From the NCBI GenBank assembly GCA_015487825.1, contig WFOZ01001015.1, positions 1-6,574 of the forward strand: 6,574 bases of DNA, in the 5' to 3' direction. The notes under the pieces were generated by a model. It was given only the letters and a program-made list of their open reading frames with translations. It ran no database searches and was not told where the DNA came from. Each line of letters starts with the position of its first letter. The stretch's first letter is position 1. This DNA is from Planctomycetaceae bacterium. Lineage in GTDB: Bacteria; Planctomycetota; Planctomycetia; Planctomycetales; Planctomycetaceae. Shown here piece by piece: positions 4,479 to 6,574 of the stretch. Made by a program: the position numbers and the translations under genes.

Positions 4479-6574
4479 ATGGAATTTTTGGATCGTATTG
4501 GAGACTGGTTTGTCGGTTTAACTGCTGCGTTGAACCGCATCATCCAGCGCTTCTTTGGTTCACACAACGAACGCATCATCAAGCAGATCGGCTTTGTTCG
4601 AGATAAAGACGGGAATGATGAGATTATTCCCGGCAGTCTGCTGGACCGAATCGCTCAACTTGAACCGGACATGCAGAAAAAGTCTGAAGGGGAATTGAAG
4701 GAACTGACCAACAAATTCCGGGAGCGTCTGGCAGATGGACAGACAACGGATGATATTCTCCCCGAGGCGTTTGCTGCGGTGCGCGAAGCCGGCGTTCGCT
4801 ATTTGAAAATGAGACACTACGACGTGCAGATGGTTGGCGGGTACGTGCTTCATAAAGGGAATATTGCAGAGATGGTAACCGGGGAAGGGAAGACACTTGT
4901 TTCGACCCTGCCGGCCTATCTCAATGCGCTTGCGGGGAAAGTGCATGTCGTGACCGTAAACGATTATCTTGCCAAGCGAGATATGGAGTGGATGGGCGCG
5001 CTGCATATCGGACTCGGTTTAACAGTCGGTACGATTCAATCGCAGATGTCTTATGTGGATCGCCAAAAAGCGTACGCCTGCGATATCACTTACGGGACCA
5101 ACAACGAACTCGGCTTCGATTACCTGCGCGATAACATGAAGCCGAAAAAAGAAATGCAGGTGCAGGGGCCGCTCGATTACGCGATCGTGGATGAAATCGA
5201 CAACATTCTGATCGATGAAGCACGTACACCGCTTATTATTTCAGGGCCTGCTCACGATGACATCAGCAAATATCCCAAAGCGCACCGTATTGCGATGCAG
5301 TTGAAAAAGGATGTTCATTTTGAAGTTAAGGAAAAGGAGCATACCTGTCATTTAACAGATGAAGGAATTCGAAAAGCAGAAGAATTAGCAGGTGTTGACA
5401 GTTTTTATACTGCGGGAAATATGGAATGGCCGCATTTAATAGACAACTCCTTGCGAGCAATCCACCTGTTCAAAAAAGATGTCACTTATGTTGTTGAAGA
5501 TGGTCAGGTTGTCATAGTTGATGAGCATACCGGTCGCAAAATGTACGGTCGGCAATGGAGCGACGGATTGCATCAGGCGGTGCAATCTAAAGAAGGTGTC
5601 AAAATTGAAGAGACGACACAAACTCTGGCAACGATTACTCTGCAGAACTTCTTCAAGCTTTACAAGAAGTTAAGCGGAATGACCGGAACGGCGATGACCG
5701 AAGCAGCTGAATTCTCAAAGATTTATGACCTCGATGTGATTGCAGTTCCGACAAACCGTCCTACTCAGCGCATCAATTATACGGACGTTATTTTTCAAAC
5801 TGCCAATGAAAAATGGGATGCGGTCATCAATGAAATTAAAGAAGTGCGAGGTTCGGGCCGTCCGGTCCTGATCGGTACTGCATCGATTGAAAATTCGGAA
5901 TTGCTTACCAAAAAAATGACACGGGCCGGCATCAAACACGAAGTTCTTAATGCGAAGCATCACGAACGGGAAGCCGAAATTGTTTCGCAGGCAGGCAGTT
6001 ACGGAGCGGTCACCATTTCCACCAACATGGCTGGTCGTGGTACCGATATTGTTTTGGGAGGCAACCCGGAATACCTCGCCTGGGAAGAGTTAAAGCAGAA
6101 ATACGAATCCCGGCTTGATGTCCCGAAGCATGAATGGGACGATTGTGCGAAAAAGATCGCTCAACGGGAAGGCATGGAAGAGCAGGGCGATAAAATTCGC
6201 GAAGCGGGTGGGCTGTATGTGATTGGCACAGAACGGCACGATGCCCGCCGCATCGACTTGCAGTTACGTGGACGAGCAGGACGGCAGGGCGATCCGGGGT
6301 CGAGCCGGTTTTTCATCTCGCTTGAAGACGATTTGATGCGGATTTTCGCGGGCGATTTCGTCCGGAATATTCTCAGCTCACTTGGTATGCGGGATGGCGA
6401 AGCAATTGAAAGCCCGATGGTTACCAAACAGATTGAAAAAGCACAAAAGAAACGGGAAGAACACAACTTCGAAATTCGAAAAAACCTGCTTGAGTACGAT
6501 GAAGTTATGGACGAGCAGCGAAAACGTGTTTATTCCTATCGGCAACAAATTCTCGACGGGGCGAACTGCAGGGA
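4479..6574 (+). CDS. secA: Preprotein translocase ATPase SecA (3' end beyond window)
   Basis: SecA is the ATPase motor that drives unfolded preproteins through SecYEG. The window holds 698 complete codons and the frame is open at the edge. Walker A is M132-V-T-G-E-G-K138-T; Walker B is V237-D-E-I-D-N242 followed by ILIDEARTPLIISG. The preprotein cross-linking domain spans about 257-400, and the second nucleotide-binding domain starts near M401-T-G-T-A. It contains N-M517-A-G-R-G-T-D and the arginine-finger motif Q595-L-R-G-R-A-G-R-Q-G-D605. The last part (NFEIRKNLLEYDEVMDEQR) opens the helical scaffold. Relative to E. coli SecA, from memory, there are about 15 extra N-terminal residues forming an amphipathic segment and a short insertion around residues 39-52, so the Walker lysine is K138 rather than K108. 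The usual DEVDS reads DEIDN. The ATG at 4479 is the only start before FFGSHNER; its Shine-Dalgarno is poor. The C-terminal linker and zinc motif lie outside. Confidence 0.97.
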   Translation, partial: MEFLDRIGDWFVGLTAALNRIIQRFFGSHNERIIKQIGFVRDKDGNDEIIPGSLLDRIAQLEPDMQKKSEGELKELTNKFRERLADGQTTDDILPEAFAAVREAGVRYLKMRHYDVQMVGGYVLHKGNIAEMVTGEGKTLVSTLPAYLNALAGKVHVVTVNDYLAKRDMEWMGALHIGLGLTVGTIQSQMSYVDRQKAYACDITYGTNNELGFDYLRDNMKPKKEMQVQGPLDYAIVDEIDNILIDEARTPLIISGPAHDDISKYPKAHRIAMQLKKDVHFEVKEKEHTCHLTDEGIRKAEELAGVDSFYTAGNMEWPHLIDNSLRAIHLFKKDVTYVVEDGQVVIVDEHTGRKMYGRQWSDGLHQAVQSKEGVKIEETTQTLATITLQNFFKLYKKLSGMTGTAMTEAAEFSKIYDLDVIAVPTNRPTQRINYTDVIFQTANEKWDAVINEIKEVRGSGRPVLIGTASIENSELLTKKMTRAGIKHEVLNAKHHEREAEIVSQAGSYGAVTISTNMAGRGTDIVLGGNPEYLAWEELKQKYESRLDVPKHEWDDCAKKIAQREGMEEQGDKIREAGGLYVIGTERHDARRIDLQLRGRAGRQGDPGSSRFFISLEDDLMRIFAGDFVRNILSSLGMRDGEAIESPMVTKQIEKAQKKREEHNFEIRKNLLEYDEVMDEQRKRVYSYRQQILDGANCR

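Noticed and set aside
4560..6466. Minus-strand frames of 61-148 codons opposite secA
   Set aside because: The plus strand encodes an unmistakable SecA over the whole span; the antisense frames are by-products of its codon use.

Overview
The window looks like chromosomal DNA from a planctomycete, possibly a Gimesia- or Rubinisphaera-like member of the Planctomycetales. That placement is an inference from three things: an exported DUF1570-type HExxH protein, a SecA with a DEIDN Walker B box and an N-terminal extension, and short palindromic repeats between genes. No rRNA, tRNA, CRISPR array or phage gene was seen.

Layout. Bases 1-350 contain no gene. They hold a 194-bp transposon-like element (38-231) with an exact 8-bp target duplication. 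Bases 351-2084 look like a three-gene operon on the + strand. It encodes a redoxin-like thiol protein with a CNHC motif, a Nudix hydrolase of the ADP-ribose pyrophosphatase type, and a small helical protein I do not recognise. The first two genes are 22 bp apart and the last two overlap by 4 bp (ATGA). A second, 142-bp element (2098-2239), again with an exact 8-bp target duplication, sits at the convergent junction with the next gene. Bases 3803-2247 on the minus strand encode a secreted putative zinc metalloprotease. Bases 3804-4478 are a 675-bp divergent spacer with hairpins, candidate promoters and a degenerate copy of the palindrome found in the second element. From 4479 to the window edge runs secA, the preprotein translocase ATPase, cut off after 698 codons.

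How it fits together. The redoxin and Nudix genes suggest cytoplasmic redox or nucleotide housekeeping. The minus-strand enzyme carries a signal peptide and would be an export client of a Sec system that uses SecA, though the two genes are divergent and no direct link is shown.

The main discovery is the pair of short non-coding elements at 38-231 and 2098-2239. They share near-identical ends (GTAACTATTCAGC), both made perfect 8-bp target duplications (TTGAGATG and GAAACGAT), and have different hairpin-rich interiors. GTAA ends with 8-bp duplications fit the IS66 transposase family, so these look like MITEs mobilised in trans by an IS66-like element. One inserted in the leader of the redoxin operon. 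The other inserted on the last base of the stop codon of the metalloprotease gene and left that codon intact.
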